Origin: Platerodrilus igneus
Taxonomy: Eukaryota; Arthropoda; Insecta; Coleoptera; Lycidae
NCBI GenBank assembly: GCA_036346225.1
Contig: JARFIW010001670.1
Location: 6,820,001-6,884,000 of the forward strand
DNA length: 64,000 nucleotides
Reading direction: 5' to 3'
In this document: piece after piece, positions 20,294 to 33,895 of the stretch
Layout: every line of letters begins with the position of its first letter
How positions within the stretch are numbered: position 1 is the first letter of the stretch
Notes under the pieces: generated by a model
Told to the model about the DNA's origin: nothing
Databases searched by the model: none
The model's input: only the letters and a program-made list of their open reading frames with translations
Position numbers and translations under genes: made by a program

Positions 20294-21589
20294 CTATTAT
20301 TATCGAATCAAGAGTTCACAGACCTTACCAGGTAGGTGCAAGTGTTAGAATTGTATACTCCTAAGAGAATGTTTGTTGTTTTCAGTGAATCAACACTTCG
20401 CCACTGTAGATAGTTGGTGCAAATTTTTGTGTTACGTTTTCCTGGTAACGTAACTTAAAAATGGTAATTAGCGTCAATTTGAAACGTACCACTATACTTA
20501 TAATTTGACCAAGGTTGTAAATTATATTACAATATACCGGTGCAAATAAGGCAATTATATCTTTTATGCTAATGATATTTTCTTTTTTATGAGTCACGTG
20601 CTTGTTCAAATCCTTTGTTAAGAATGTTTAAGAAGACATTTGTCGTCTTGCAAAATAGTATTGGTGACACAAATGTGGTTTGATAAAATGTACGTAACTG
20701 AATACGTGTACCATAATGGTAATTTTGTATTCGCCTGTTGAATGCGAATAAAACCATTTTGTACAATGGGTTCGAGGTTTTGCAAGGAACGTAGCTAGTT
20801 CGCTATGAGTAAACAAAGTGTGATTAAATATTAATAAGTATATGATTTATTAATGTGAATCTATTTAACACGAACCCTGTAAGCGCCTATGACGTTGAAA
20901 TAAGCAACTCCATAAAGTATTGCCTCTCTTGAAGCCTAATCTTACCTATAAACATTAATGTAGACCAGAGTTATAATTGATAAGATCGAAAGCTTTTATT
21001 GACTTTGCATTAAATATTAAAACATTTTATGGATTTGAGCGTAGAAATTCGCTAACATCTGTGAAGTTTTTGTCGAACATGACAGGGGTTTTATCGAGAA
21101 CGGCGTCAACAACTTGAGCCTATAACAAATTGTTGTGCAAGCAAAGTCCAAAGAGCATAGTTGTGTTCCGAAGTTTGATAACTTCAGACTAAAAATCATT
21201 AGTTACATTTAGTTTTTAGCGAATAAATTTATCCAATGGTAAGTTTCATATGATTTTACTCTCCGGTACCATTTGTAGTATTTGCCATAGAATATTTGGG
21301 ATTGTGTTTACACTAAAAGTTTATCAGTAATAGTGACATCATGTGTAAAGTTTCCTGGTGTTAAATAGTGGATTTTAACTCGAGAGGTCACACAGGCCGA
21401 AAAGCGGTCTTACCCCAGTTATAGTGTTGAAAATACATTTTAAAATCGATTTTTTCCAATACCTTTACAATTTTAAAATAAAATCCATTGGAACTTATAT
21501 ACTGTATTTATAGGAGAAATATGAACATTGTTAGAAATTCTCTTGCGTATATCATACAGTTTACTGGAAAACTATTAAATTGGCCAATG

Positions 21590-21930
21590 TCTAAGTGTTA
21601 GGAGATAGATCCTTGGCAGCCACAGGCTGCTTAACCCTCTTCTCCATACCTTACATGTGATTTTTCCAATGCTCCACCCGAAGGTACTACAGTGGCCAGG
21701 ATGCGAGTTTTTTTTTACTTGAAAAATTTGTAATTTTGCCGAACCCTTGCTGTTCCAAGCAAGGTAGGGATCTTTAACGTGCGTGACAACACTCACACAC
21801 GGGACCTCCATTTTACCTCTCATCCGAAAGAGGGTGTATTTTTGTGAAAAATGCTCGCTTAACATTTTTCAAGCCGACAGTGTTGGGATTCGAACCCGGG
21901 ACCTTGGGCGTAGTAGTCATCTCTCTTCTC
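21590..21930 (-). mobile_element. tRNA-derived SINE, copy 1
   Basis: On the minus strand the head near 21925-21885 contains a B-box-like GGGTTCGAATCCC. The body includes conserved text such as AACGTGCGTGACAAC and CCAATGCTCCACCCG (plus-strand reading), shared with copies at 33590-33895 and 41690-42050. It is not a tRNA gene: the cloverleaf is not complete and the sequence runs into the SINE body. It is followed by LINE tail sequence. Confidence 0.75.
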
Positions 21931-22835
21931 CATACCACAGAATCTCGGTGAAATAGGGCATATAATTAGAAAGCAATAGAAGGGGAATCGGGCTGTATAT
22001 AGGCTATTGTTGGAATTTCAGAGACCTGTGTAGGCTAGTTCAGAACATAAATAAGTGGAGGTACGCGTCCAACCAGTTTCAAGACGAAAAATCTAATGGC
22101 GGATAAATAAGTGCACTTAAATCTGATGATTATTATGAACAACTACAGGTGTTGGTTGTGAAATATTTTCAACTGATGTTGATTGTGCGAAATGATATAA
22201 TGGAGAAACTATTAATTCGACAAGTGTTTAAGTACTGGGGGAAATTGGCAGCCACTGGCTGCTTTCCCCCCTTCACATTCCACTGAATATCGGGGAAATA
22301 GGGTATATATCTGTAGAATGTAGAATGTAACCGAACTGCATCTAACAAGAAAGAACAACGGATATGTTCAAAAACAACAAACATAGAGACAACAAGAAAA
22401 TTGTTCAAAGCATATGTGTAGAGCACAGTACCTCTATGAAATAAAGGCAGTAGGAAAAGCTGACAGAAAGAAATAGAAGCCTTCTGGAATGTTGTGCTTC
22501 AGATGTATAAGGATGATAGCATGGAAAGACAAGGTTAATAACAAATAGGTTATAGAAATGGTAGAGGAAAAACGATATCTGTGGAAAATAAAAAGAAAAT
22601 GGAGAAATAGAAGGGCAGGATACGTTCTAAGGCATTTTTGGGTAATAGTACGGGATATATTACAAGCAGAGACAGGATAAAAAGAGGTAGAGGTAGACCG
22701 AGATCAAACTTTTGCACGCGGATAGTGATAGATACAGACTGCAAATTTCAGGGAAATGTGTGGGTTAGTTCAGAATAAGAAACAATGAGAGTACGCGTCC
22801 AACTAGTTCCAGGACCGAAGACCTAATGATGATGA
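21931..22835 (+). mobile_element. Non-LTR retrotransposon (LINE) 3'-end fragments
   Basis: Two pieces of the same C-terminal region: one near 22015-22110 and one at 22440-22835. The second, read with frame changes, contains the K(R/K)GRGRPRSN and NFREMC.LAQN..QWR-like signature common at the C-terminus of LINE reverse-transcriptase proteins, then GTACGCGTCCAACTAGTTCC and an ATGATGATG tail. RTE-type LINEs often end in such short repeats. Between them is a piece of the SINE-linked repeat (22140-22430). All are inactive. Confidence 0.65.
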
Positions 22836-25800
22836 TATCATACAGATATTTAAAATTTAGGCATGCACTATTGTAAATACTGGATTACTATCTACCGAAG
22901 TTGATTAATTACTGAATATATTTTCTTTTATTATTATTTTATTATTATTTTCATTGCGAATTGTTTTTAGCTTTTCATTAAAATTTTTTGAAAAACCGTT
23001 TACTAATCTGGAAAATAGTTAATAGTAATAAAAACATTGTGCATGTACGGATTTATTTTATATATAATTTAGAACAACGTCGTGATTTTGTATGCGTCGT
23101 TCTTGTCCAATCGTGAAAAATCGTACTTTGTAGTGCCCTAGGTGAGATGGCCATTAGGTCTGATGGCGAACCGTCATGACTAAAGAGTAAATTTGGTCAC
23201 TAGGTCGATCGAAAAAAAAATTTCTTTGGTTTAAATCATTTTGCCATAGGCGTTAAAATGAGTCATATAATAATGTATAACATTATTTCTTTAAATACAT
23301 TGTTATCGTAATAATCCAGGACTATGACTTATTTAGAAACCCCAAATGAAGCATCTAAATATTACAAGATGCTACGTATGCGCTTCTCATGAAAATATAA
23401 TTTACACTATGATAGTTGCCATCTGTCCCAATCATCAGGGACATTAAAATGATACTATATTACAACAACAATACAAATTATATACAACGTACATGACTTT
23501 ACCGTAATTAACGTGACAGTTACCTTTTATTCGACGTAGATAAAATATGTGACATTATGCGAACGAGATTTGTAGAAGGGAAAATGGTATATAACCACTA
23601 AGCAACACAAGTTGAAAGATTGGTTAAGAAAGTTATTTATAAAAGCCAAAATATCAGTAATACAAGCATGTAGTAGGCGAAAAAAGGATCGCGTTGCTTT
23701 AGTTCAAACCTTTGCTGTGGTCAAGTGTAGAAAGGATTTCTTCACGATTCCTGGATTTTAACAAACGCATGGGTCAAAAAGAAGACAAGTTAAACGTTGG
23801 TGAACGGTACATCTCTTCAAGATGCAAGGTAGACTTCCGAATGGAAAAATTAAACGGTACGCGAGCTTTTGTGTAGTTTCGCTGGCATGTTTGGCGAAAA
23901 ATGTTAACCTCACGCGGGACTTTAAAATTCGTGTGTTAGAATAAAAGTGGTATTGTTTAAATAGGGCGTTTTAGTTGTGTTAAGGGAGCTTCTGTTAACT
24001 GGAAGAAGGAATTTCAAAACTGGCGTTTCTGTACACCCTGTTTTGTTTATGATTTATGATTATGTATTTGTGAATTTTAAATGTAAGTTGTAAATGTTTG
24101 TATTTATGTAGTAGGAAATTATCAGAACGTGAAAACAATTATATTGTTAAATTATGAATTAGCGGGGAACCAGTTTTATTGTTTTTCTTTATTATTTCTC
24201 TTACTAATACCTGGTTAGTTTGATGTTTAGGTTGAAATTGTAACAATGTAAAATTAATAGAAGTTAAATTTACGTTGAATTTCATTTGAATTTATATGAA
24301 CTAGATAAAATATATAAATCTGAAGGATATCTAGCCATTCCAGTGATGGAGTATTATTTGGGAGAGGCACATTATTTAAAAAATTTCCTTGATATGACAA
24401 AATTTAATGGGTATTTTTAAGTTATGTAGTACAACGTAAAGTATATTATGACAAATTTAGGAAACCTAAAGCAAAAAGGACCTATCCGAAATAACCGCCT
24501 TCCGTGATGGATAATTTCGAAAGGGATTGCTAAGACAAGGCGGTTTGTCGCCCCTAAATTATGACAATAAAAAAGTCCTTCCTGAGTAAGTGTTTATTCT
24601 AACGTAGTTTTTGTATTTCAACCAGTTAAAATTTTTTATAGTATTCTAGTATCAATCCCAAGTTACAGATTAAAATTCTATCCGTGTCCTTATATTTATT
24701 TATTTTCAATTAGTCTCTTGATTTGAAACGATCATTAAGTCTTTGCATACAGATGTAAATTCAAGTTTTTTTAAAATTAATTGTCGATAAAATGTTAATA
24801 AAGTGATATAAAGGTAATTTGAAAACTTATAGAACTTATAGCCCGACTGTTTTGCTATCACCATTTGGCGGATCTCTTTAATTGAAGCGATCAATCGTTA
24901 TGTTAGTATTTTTTGCAAGATTGAACAATGAGAAATAGTATCATAAATAATAAAACAAGATTATCAAATTTTATTAATCCTTATTAAAAAACGGTTTCGA
25001 TATAATAAAACAAATCACAAAAACATGGTTCGTTGTAGTACCTCCTTCTGTGTTATAAAAAGTAAACTTTTATGATGACTTGATTTTATTTATTATTACT
25101 GAAATGGTTGGTGTTTTAGTGATTTTAGATGCTGAATAACTTGCTGAATAGAATAAATATTTGATCTTAAGTGTGGTCCCACGTTCCGTTTATTGCGACA
25201 CTTTGATTTTATAGCAAGAACATCATATATCTAGTTTCGCAGACATAGATCGTAGAGAAGAGTATAAAATGTTTTATCGTGTTGCTAAACGTTTGTGCTT
25301 ACATTTTTTGAGGATTTAGAAATAATGTCTTTTAATATTGTGTTAATTGTATTGCGACAAGAAAGATCTATTATACTTTTTCTTTTCAACGAAAATCAAA
25401 TGTTTTATCCATCTCAGAAACTGCAAATGGATTATTTTATTCATTAGTAATTTATATTGGAAAATGGGTGAAAATATTCTAGAAGTTTATTTATAAAAAA
25501 GTCTGATGTTCCTTTTATGGCAGATCTATCCTTGGTGGATAGCTTAATTTCTGATGGTTTGGAAACTAACAAACAAGAAAATAACTCCGGTTATCTAATA
25601 ATATTTTGCGCGGCGGACAACTTAATTTGTTCATTATTAATGCCTCGATTTTGTTTCGAACTTGAAACTAGTGGACATTTTTGAACCGATCGATTTATTT
25701 AATTTTGATTACTAAATGTATCTCTTAGAAACGCCAATCTGATCAACCAGCTATAATCTGTTTAGAAATTTAAAAGTTTGCATTTTGAGCTAATCAAAAA

Positions 25801-26460
25801 AAATTTTTGTTGTGCAATTTAATTTTCATAAAGAAATTTTTCCACGATATTCGCAACGTAGTTCTGTGTATAGTAGCGGTTTTTATTTGTTCACCATGAG
25901 GTTGCAGTAATTCAAAAACAGTTTTTAAGTTGCCTGCACTTTTTTGGTGCTAAGATTTCTTTTCATCCGAATGCAAAAATGTTTCAATCTTGTAGTTTTT
26001 TTTTTATTTCGTAATAATAAATCTTTGTGTGTTTTCTCATACCTGATAAACCTGAAAGCCAACAGATTAACAGCCAAGTATATTTTTCTAGAACTGAAAA
26101 TTTTGAAGCTGTCGACTCAAATGGGTTGACATAAAAACTCCAATTGTGCGACTGTCCACCCAAAGGGGTAGAAAAAACATTTTGCTTTTTAATGTACGGT
26201 GGAACTACCTCTACCTTATCAGTGGAAAATGTTATTACACCAGGCAGTGCAGTTGTCACATTATGTGAAAACCTTTGTTTGATTGTAAGGAATAGTTTCT
26301 TGCAAATAGTACGCTTTGTAAATAATAATAACTTTTGACTTGTTTGTCTACCCAAGTGCATCACCGCAGTTATTTTGTTATTTATCACATGCGAGTGTTA
26401 GGACTGGTGGGTTATGTTGTGTTTGTGATTAGTTATTTAATTAAAAAAATTGAAAGAAGG
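22836..26460. other. AT-rich anonymous DNA
   Basis: No protein family, RNA or repeat family recognised. Frames longer than 60 codons occur on both strands at 25944-26388 but overlap each other and have no motif. Confidence 0.5.
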
Positions 26461-26469
26461 AACTGTAGT

Positions 26470-27970
26470 AAGCTCAAAGTGACTATTTTAAATTGTGCAG
26501 ATGTAACGAAAAAAACATGGACAACTAAAGAACTAGTAGAAATAGTGGAAAATTTGGGTGGTGATATTTTTAACATGCATTTGAAGATTCTGGAAGCGAG
26601 TATATAGTTAGGGGTGAACCTGAACAGAATAATTCAACAGATAGCTAAGACGAATACAAAATTAGCTCAAGTGAAGTTGGTGGTAAAGCTCTTGCAGATC
26701 AATCTAATGTTAGCGACATGAACATGTTGATAATAATGACAATAATTTACATGTTTGGAGTGTTTATACAAACCAAAACAACCTGTGTTTCCATTTACTG
26801 GTTCAGAAAGAGTTAACGTTCCGTTTGATCTAGGTATTTCAAAACAAATAGTTTACCATAAACGTTTTATAGCGGATGATTTAATACAGATAATTGTTAG
26901 AGAAACTAATAAAATGCTCAAAATTTTTTAACCAATAACAGAGTCCAAATAAGCAGTAGGTACAAAGATTGAAAAGATACGAACATTATAGATATACAGG
27001 TGTTTTGAGTCTTAGAATATGGATGGGGTTAGTTCACATACCTTCTCTTGAATCGTATTGTTCTGACAAAAATTATACAAAAATGAAATGTCGTCTTTTA
27101 TGACCAGAAACCGTTTTCAAACTACTGTTCAGATTTTGGCATTTTGGCGAAGATGTTCAAGCTGACAGATTATGTCAGGTACGACCACTGCTTGATTTTG
27201 TTCGGTCAAAGTATCAGCGAGTTAAGATTCCAGGTCGAAGCTTAGTTATCGATGAGTCCGTAGTGCCCTCCTCGGGAAGGCTCAACTTCAGACAGTATAT
27301 TTCTGAAAATCTCATAAATATCGTTTAAAATTATTCAAACTATGCTATCATACTGGATATACTTACAAAGTCATTTCATATTGTGGTAAAAAAAATGTGA
27401 ACACGAAGATATTGAAGCATATGGAACCCTTGCTATAAATTTGTCATGTCACACTCATGTACACTTATCAAACTCACGGTCATTTTTATGCATTGACAAT
27501 TTTTACACAAGCGGGCGCCCCTTATTCACGAGCTTCTAAATCGAAAAGCGCATTTCGTGGATACTTACCGTCAAAACAGGAAATTGTTTGTTAAAGAATT
27601 TACTAAGACTAAGCCCCTAATTTACGATCTTCTAGATCGAAAAGCATATTTCCGTAAAATCGGAAATTCTTTCCTAAAGAATTTATTAGGGCTCAACTGA
27701 AACAAAGTGAATGCAAAGCTTTTGAAGGTTCAAAACGTTTAGTGGCTCTGAAATGGAGAAATAAATGAGATGTTTATTGTATGCCCTCAAAATTTTTGGA
27801 AGTCTAACTCCAACCGAAGAGTGGTATTAAATTGCAGACCAATTACTATCATATCACTCTGTTATCAGAAAATCTATTTGGAAGATCACTTGTTAATGCA
27901 TACTCGGTTTATTTTTCTAAGCAAAACACGTCAAAGCCGACATTACTCCAGTAACAAACGAAATTAGTTT
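26470..27970 (+). pseudogene. piggyBac-type transposase, heavily decayed
   Basis: Read with several frame changes, the plus strand gives piggyBac landmarks. There is an N-terminal FP.TG.E text near 26790, then VFLSLRIWMGLVHIP near 27010, where most family members have a G(L/I)...P motif. A conserved core VIDESVVPSSGRLNFRQYI is near 27250; in the family this is the VDE.M..F.GR....QY core containing a catalytic Asp. A late HELLNRKAHFVDTYRQNR segment lies near 27520, matching LL......GT.R.NRK. The glycine of GT is changed, stops interrupt the frame, and an ~85-bp internal duplication sits at about 27520-27690. No terminal CCCT inverted repeats were located. Confidence 0.75.
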
Positions 27971-28084
27971 ATTCTTCATTGAATGTACTTGGGGAGGAAG
28001 GAAGATGCCGAACGCCAAGATTGGCTAAATCTACAAATTAATATTTAAATAGAACAGAAGTTATTAATAATGGTAAAACGAAAC

Positions 28085-29759
28085 TATTCACGGTAGCTCC
28101 AATCTTAAGGCTATCCTCGGTCGGCAGGCAAATTCACATTATACACGTATGCAAGTATTATTGCCATTTGAAACGTGTTGTCTCAGATACAGCACGGACA
28201 AGAAAAAGTGATTGCTTATTTTAGCAACGTGCTCTCGAAACCGTAAAGAAACTACTGCATTACGAGGAAAGAACTATTAACTGTAGTGGATCGGTAAAAC
28301 ACTTTTATAAGTATCTCTGTGGTCGAAAGTTTCACCTGACGATAGATCATGCAGCATTGAAGTGGCTACCGCAGTGTAAGAGACCGTTAAGACAGGTTGC
28401 AAGATAAATAGTCAGGCTACAAGAGTACAATTTCGTCACTGAACAAGTGTTCAATGCACCGTAACGCAAACGCATTGTCGAGACCGCCTTGTCCTGAAGA
28501 TTGTAGCCAATGTTTACGGCTGGGAAAAAATGTGATCATCTTTGTAGGCCAACCGTGTTTAATGACGTTTGGCAGACACATCAACTGAGGACAGAACAAG
28601 AGAATGTCCTAGACCTAGGTGTCATTAAGGATTGGAAAATCAGAGGAGACCGTCCATCGTGGCTGAATGTTAACCCGCTAAGCTGTGTCGTTCTGAACGG
28701 AATGATATTCCTTGAAGTTAAAAAATGGAACCTTAGTGCCATTCCTGGAAAAAGAAGAGGATCTTTGAATCCGTTTCAAATGGTGGTTTGCAAGAGCCGG
28801 ATGTGAAAGGTTTAGGACACCTATGTATAGGGACGACGATGAGGCACTTTGGGGTTAAGAAACCCTATAAATAGTTCGTAAAAGATTTTACTGGGTAGGC
28901 TGCGGATAAGACGTCAAAGAATGGTGCAGAAATATCAGTTATGTGCGCTATTGGATAACCGTAAAGCGCACATGAGGCAGTATGACGTAGAAAACCTGTT
29001 TGAAAGAGTTGCAATTGACATTGCAAGCCCATTTCCTGAAACCAATTTTGGAAATAAGTACATGTTGGTAGTCATAGATTATTTTACAAAATGGACTGGG
29101 CGTTTATCATACCCAACCAAGAAGTAGCAACCGTTACTGACGTAGTAGTCTAAGAACTTTTCTGATGTTTTGGAATACCTTTGAAGCAGCATGTTGACCA
29201 GGACAACAATTTTGCGTTGGAGCAATTTCAAGAATTTTGCTAGTTGCTGAGGATGAGAAAGATCAGAATGACACCGTAGCGCACTCAATCGGATGGTATA
29301 TTAGAATGCATGAACCGCACCTTGGGAAAATCTCTCAAAAGTAATCTCTAAACATCAAAGGGACTGGGACTAATACATACGCCTATTTTATAGGTCTACC
29401 GATCTACGGTTTACGGGAGCACTTGCCAGACTCTTGCATGCGTTATGCTGGGAGCGTGAAACGTTTATCACGTGGCTTTAGTTCGATATTAAGCCTAAAG
29501 AAGATTTAGGCAAAAGTTATGTCGTGAGTCTCAAGCGGAACATGCAGACATCCGTGGAGACGTAATAAAGAATATTCAGATTGAGAGGAAGCGGATGAAG
29601 ATAATGTATGACATCAAGGCGCAGAAGTTTGACGGACTTGTGGATTGTTGCCAGTTACAAAGAAATTGGAAGGGTCCTTACAAAGTACTGAAACGAATCG
29701 ACGTCTAGCTTCCGGTCCGGGAAATGTTGTGGGACAAAACTGTTTTATAGGCGGGGCAG
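28085..29759 (+). pseudogene. Ty3/Gypsy pol remnant: RT end, RNase H, integrase
   Basis: Plus-strand text with many frame breaks. An RNase H-like section includes the HGQEKVIAYFS and LTIDHAALKWLP signatures near 28200-28370. A short linker with a Cys pair near 28490-28510 follows. The integrase core start is the open frame 28921-29127 (MRQYDVENLFERVAIDIASP, then YMLVVIDYFTKW), matching the first Asp region of Gypsy integrases. Further worn integrase text follows to about 29720. No gag, protease or main RT is seen upstream, where the piggyBac remnant lies instead. The purine-rich GCGGGGCAG at 29751-29759 is the likely polypurine tract. Confidence 0.8.
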
Positions 29760-30118
29760 TGTGACATAATTAAGAAGTATGTCGAACATTCTGCATAGTA
29801 TGCTTATTCGGTTTTCACTACAGCGGCCTCACCTGTCTAGCGATAAGAATGAATTGACGGATATCGTAATACGAAATGGATGCTCTCGAAAGGTTTGATG
29901 ACTTACACTCTAGATTTCTCTGTATTTATTTTAATAACGGATTATTGTATATAAGGGCCAACCCCGTTGCGATAGATCAGTATTAGTTTGAATTCCGTCG
30001 TAATAAACGTATGTACATACATTAATGTAAATATAAATTCTAGTGATTGTGAAGAATAATTATTAGGCTCTTATTTAATGGAAACAAAGTCCTAAAGATA
30101 ATTAGAGAATTCGTTACA
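29760..30118 (+). repeat. 3' LTR of the Gypsy remnant
   Basis: Begins TGTGAC directly after the purine tract and ends GTTACA, giving 359 bp with TG...CA ends. A TATATAAGG box is near 29947 and an AATAAA signal near 30002, in the order expected for U3-R-U5. No 5' LTR was found, so the element is truncated. Confidence 0.7.
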
Positions 30119-31984
30119 ATATCTCAAAGCCTCCGCAACTAGCTAGGACGTCGGAAACCTTATAGGCTGCACAATAAAGTCCAGATTTTGCAATGGCAGA
30201 GGTTAAGGTGAAGGGTTTGGTATTTTCATACGCAGCTGGTGAACATTTTTCGTTATGCCAGCTACCTATGTATACGAAGAGACAAAAATCGTGTCTAAAC
30301 ATGCGTACCTCCTACGATAAATAACTTCAGGGACTGTGGCTAAAGTTTAAAAACTCATGTTATTATTACAGATAAAAAAAGTTGCCGATGTGCTTAGAAG
30401 CTTCGGAGAGAAGGTATTAAAATGCTAACGAGAGTGTAAAGAAAACTGCACTCATTTAAACGTCATTGCAGCAATCTAGTCAAGACGAACATTTTTGTGT
30501 CTGCAGATTTAGTCAACGAAAAGGGGAGACTTACAATATTAAAAGCTTGGCTTGTGCTTTTGTTAAATTTTACAGCATTATTACATTTTCTTGCGCAAGT
30601 TGAAGGTAGCTGAAAGAATGCAAGATTTACAGTTCGATAAACTGTAAGCTCAAATGGCAAGGATATCGGACACTTGTTATCTATAAGGCTATTGTTGAGA
30701 TCAGATTAGAATAGACATGTAATCTTCGAACATCTATCCTTGTATGCTATCCGAAAGGGATCGACGAACAGCTTTAATATTTTATTCGCATCTTTTCGAC
30801 AGTATCGGTACATCGCATTGTCCTGAAATATAGGTCAGAAGTTGCGTCAATGATATAATTTCTACTTGAAAATCGAATACTTGTGGCTTTAAAATAGAAA
30901 CCACGTCAAATTTGAATAATGTATTCAATAAATATAGCTTCATTTACGGCGCGATGTAATTACATGGCAAATAATATTTAATTATGGTTATTTTTAAGCA
31001 CATCTAAAAAGCAGAGCTGTTTTTAGACATCCACACGACCCCGAAACAAAGAAAACCCTTTACGCTTTGGCCTGCTCATTTGTATTTTCAGTTGACTTCA
31101 AAAGTCCCTTTTAAAAAACATCTTTATTAATGAATATTTTCTCATTTAATATCGAAGCAGTTCCTTAATTAGTTCTATAGAGGAATCAATACTAACAGAA
31201 ATAAATAACGTTTATTAAATTTCAATTGAATACATAGAATTTTAATGCTATGAATTTCTTCAATTAACCAGAAATAAAGTGGATCAATCAAGCATTAAAT
31301 AAAGCTATTTTTTATTGCTACTTAAAAATCAATTTGATTGAAGAACATAAATGGGTTCAACAAATTACAGTGACCGTGATCGTGTGCGGGTTGTTCTTGC
31401 CTAATGCAATGCGGAATATCGTGAGCCCTGGCGTTCGAGGGCATGACGTTTGCCACCCACTAGAAAAATATTGTACAATAAATCCATATTTCGAAGTCGG
31501 CCTTTGTTGCTTTGTGGGAACTACAGATTGGAGATCTCCTGTGTTCGTTTCGCATAACAGGTGACCTTTAAGGGGTAACTGGATATGACACGACGACTGT
31601 ATTGTTCTCGAGTTCGCAATTCAATGATATCTTGATCCCAACTTACAATATAGACCTCATATAAAGTAACAATTATGGCGTCGTTGGCAGATAAAAGTTA
31701 CCAAGCTGCTTGTCGTGTGTTTAAAGCCTGTAACGAGAAGGTGATTGTGTTTCGTTTTGGTCATTGTCTAGTAATTATACCATGAAGACAATACTATTAA
31801 TTCGTATCCAACATGAAATTTTCCGCTATCTTTCTAATATGAATAGGTTAAACGCTTATAATAGACGGGCAGATAAATATCATTGGAAACATTATGTGCA
31901 TCTTTCACCATTCCTTTTAGAATAGACTACAATGTTTATCATAATCAAGAATGAAACCAATAATCATTTAAGTTGTAACCTTGA
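30119..31984. other. AT-rich anonymous DNA
   Basis: Nothing recognised. A 76-codon frame at 31334-31564 has no motif. Confidence 0.45.
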
Positions 31985-32640
31985 ATGCCATTCCTTTTCG
32001 TAGGGGCAACCTCAATATTGCTTGCCACAGCTCTCCACCATTTCCTATCTTAAGCAAACTATTTCAATACTCCGTATCTGTCTTTGCCTATACTATTCTC
32101 TATAAATGATCATTAATTCATCTTATCTCGCCTTTTTTTAGTTGCCGTACTATGTTCCTTAACAATTTCTAACACCTGTTCTTTTTAATTTTATCTGTCC
32201 AATTAACTTTAAGCGTTCTTTTATAGCACCACGTCTTAAATGTTTCTTTGCCTAATGTCCACATTTTGCTATTGTTTAGTGCTATGCCCCAGCATAGGCT
32301 TCCGACAGTCATTTCCTAATTAATATCTGTCCCCCCTTTTTAGTATAGCGTCTAGCTCAACAGTTTTATTTCTCTGAGATATTCTATGGTTTTACATACG
32401 TTTTACTTCTTTTATCATTAATCTCGCATTCTAAGAAGTAGAACTCCTTTACTTCTTCTGATCTTTCTGACCTTTGATTTACTGGCACCTTTTTATTGCT
32501 GTTCTGTTTTCTAGATCTCATTATCTTTATTTTGGTATTGTTGATTTTTACTTTTTTAATATTTCTTTTATTTTGTTTAGTTCTATTTCTAATTTAGATG
32601 TTCCTACTAATATTCCCATATTATATGAGTACTCAGGATT
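31985..32640 (-). mobile_element. LINE C-terminal fragment, minus strand
   Basis: Reading the minus strand with frame changes gives text like WCYKRTLKVNWTDKI...VLE and RKWWRAVASNIE, the C-terminal region of RTE/CR1-like LINE proteins. Many stops; inactive. It may belong to the same original element as 35170-36620 on the same strand, split by 32720-35160. Confidence 0.6.
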
Positions 32641-32719
32641 TTAATCCCCTCTTTTGAATTACGATACATTTCCGGTATTATTTTCTTTACAAAGCCTTAA
32701 AATGGTAAAATATTCGCAA

Positions 32720-33470
32720 ATGCATGAAAGCTAAAGAACAATGGATTGATGAAAAGTGCAAAGAGGTACAAACTAAGATGGAAATAGGAAAGACGGACGA
32801 AGCATTCAATCTAGTTAGAATGAATTTTAGGGATAAGCAAAAATTTAAAGGACGCGGAAGGAAACGTCATTATAGAAAATGTAAGGAAAGTGGGTAGATG
32901 GCAAGAATATATAGGGAATTTATATGCAGGAGAGGAACTAACAGCACTAGAACAGGAATCAGACATTGAAAATGATAACTTGGGATATCCTATACTTAGA
33001 GATGAGTTTGAATTAGCATTAAAGAGACTGAAAAATCGTAAGGCATCGGGCACAGATAAGGTGCAATCAGAAACTCTAAAAGCCACTGGACAAGCAGTAA
33101 AAGAACGTCCCTTTCAACGTGTAAGCCATATGTACGAAACAGGCGATATACCCAAAGATTTTAAACCTAACTAACATCATAGTCACTATACCCAAAAAGC
33201 GAGGCTCGGATAGATGTGAAAATTTTCGAATAATAAGTGTAAAAAATATTAACTAGAATTGTACAAAGATGAATAGAGAAACGAGTTGAAAAAATACTAG
33301 GAGAGATAGGAAAAAACAGAGGTAGAGTTAGACCTAGGTTAGACTTATGCACACAGATAGTGAAAGATGTAGGTTGTAGGAATTTCAGGGAAATGTGCAG
33401 GATAGCTCAGAATAGAAATCAATGGAGGTACGCGTCCAACCAATTCCAAGCTGGAAAACCTAATGATGGA
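32720..33470 (+). mobile_element. LINE reverse-transcriptase fragment, plus strand, internally deleted
   Basis: A 94-codon frame at 32890-33174 has YIGNLYAGEEL and LKRLKNRKASGTDKVQSE. The latter is the K..KA.G.D.(V/I)..E motif at the start of LINE reverse transcriptases. Text like IPKKRGSDRCENFR continues in another frame. It is then joined by deletion to the C-terminal REMC..AQNR.QWRYASNQFQ region and the GTACGCGTCCAACCA tail. The YADD/FADD catalytic block is missing. Confidence 0.75.
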
Positions 33471-33589
33471 AAAAATAATTGTACTTAAACCTGATGATTA
33501 TTATAAACAACTATAGGTATTACTTTTGCAATACTCTCAACTAATGTTAATTGTGCGAAAGGATTTACCGGAAAACTATTAATTCGGAA

Positions 33590-33895
33590 AATGTTAAAGT
33601 CTTGGGTATCTTGGTAGCCGCAGGTTGCTTAACCCCCTTCCCATTCTTTACATGTGATTTTCCAATGCTCCACCCGATGCTGCTACATTGGCCAGGAAGC
33701 GAGTTTTTTACCTGGAAAATTTGGATCCTTAACGTGCGTGACAACACTCACACACCAGACCTCCATTTTATCTCTCATCCGAATGACGGTGTATTTTTGT
33801 GAAAAATGCTTGCCTAACATTTTTTAAGCGGAAGTGTCGGGATTCGAACCCGGGACCTTGGGCGTAATAGTCATACACATACCATCCCATACTGC
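33590..33895 (-). mobile_element. tRNA-derived SINE, copy 2
   Basis: Same family as 21590-21930, in the same orientation and again directly downstream of a LINE tail and a ~120-bp linker. The B-box-like GGGTTCGAATCCC lies on the minus strand near 33838-33852. Confidence 0.75.

Larger units (their letters stand above)
16235..21570. other. AT-rich anonymous DNA
   Basis: No convincing coding region. The longest frame (17183-17446, 87 codons) has no recognisable motif. Motifs such as TTCGGAAATATTTCCGAATATTC near 18315 and similar text near 16490-16540 hint at a worn transposon, but no ends could be defined. A short GC-rich hairpin lies at 18035-18055. Confidence 0.5.

Noticed and set aside
21885..21930. 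tRNA gene
   Set aside because: B-box-like sequence belongs to the SINE head; the cloverleaf is incomplete and the same sequence continues into the SINE body at three sites.
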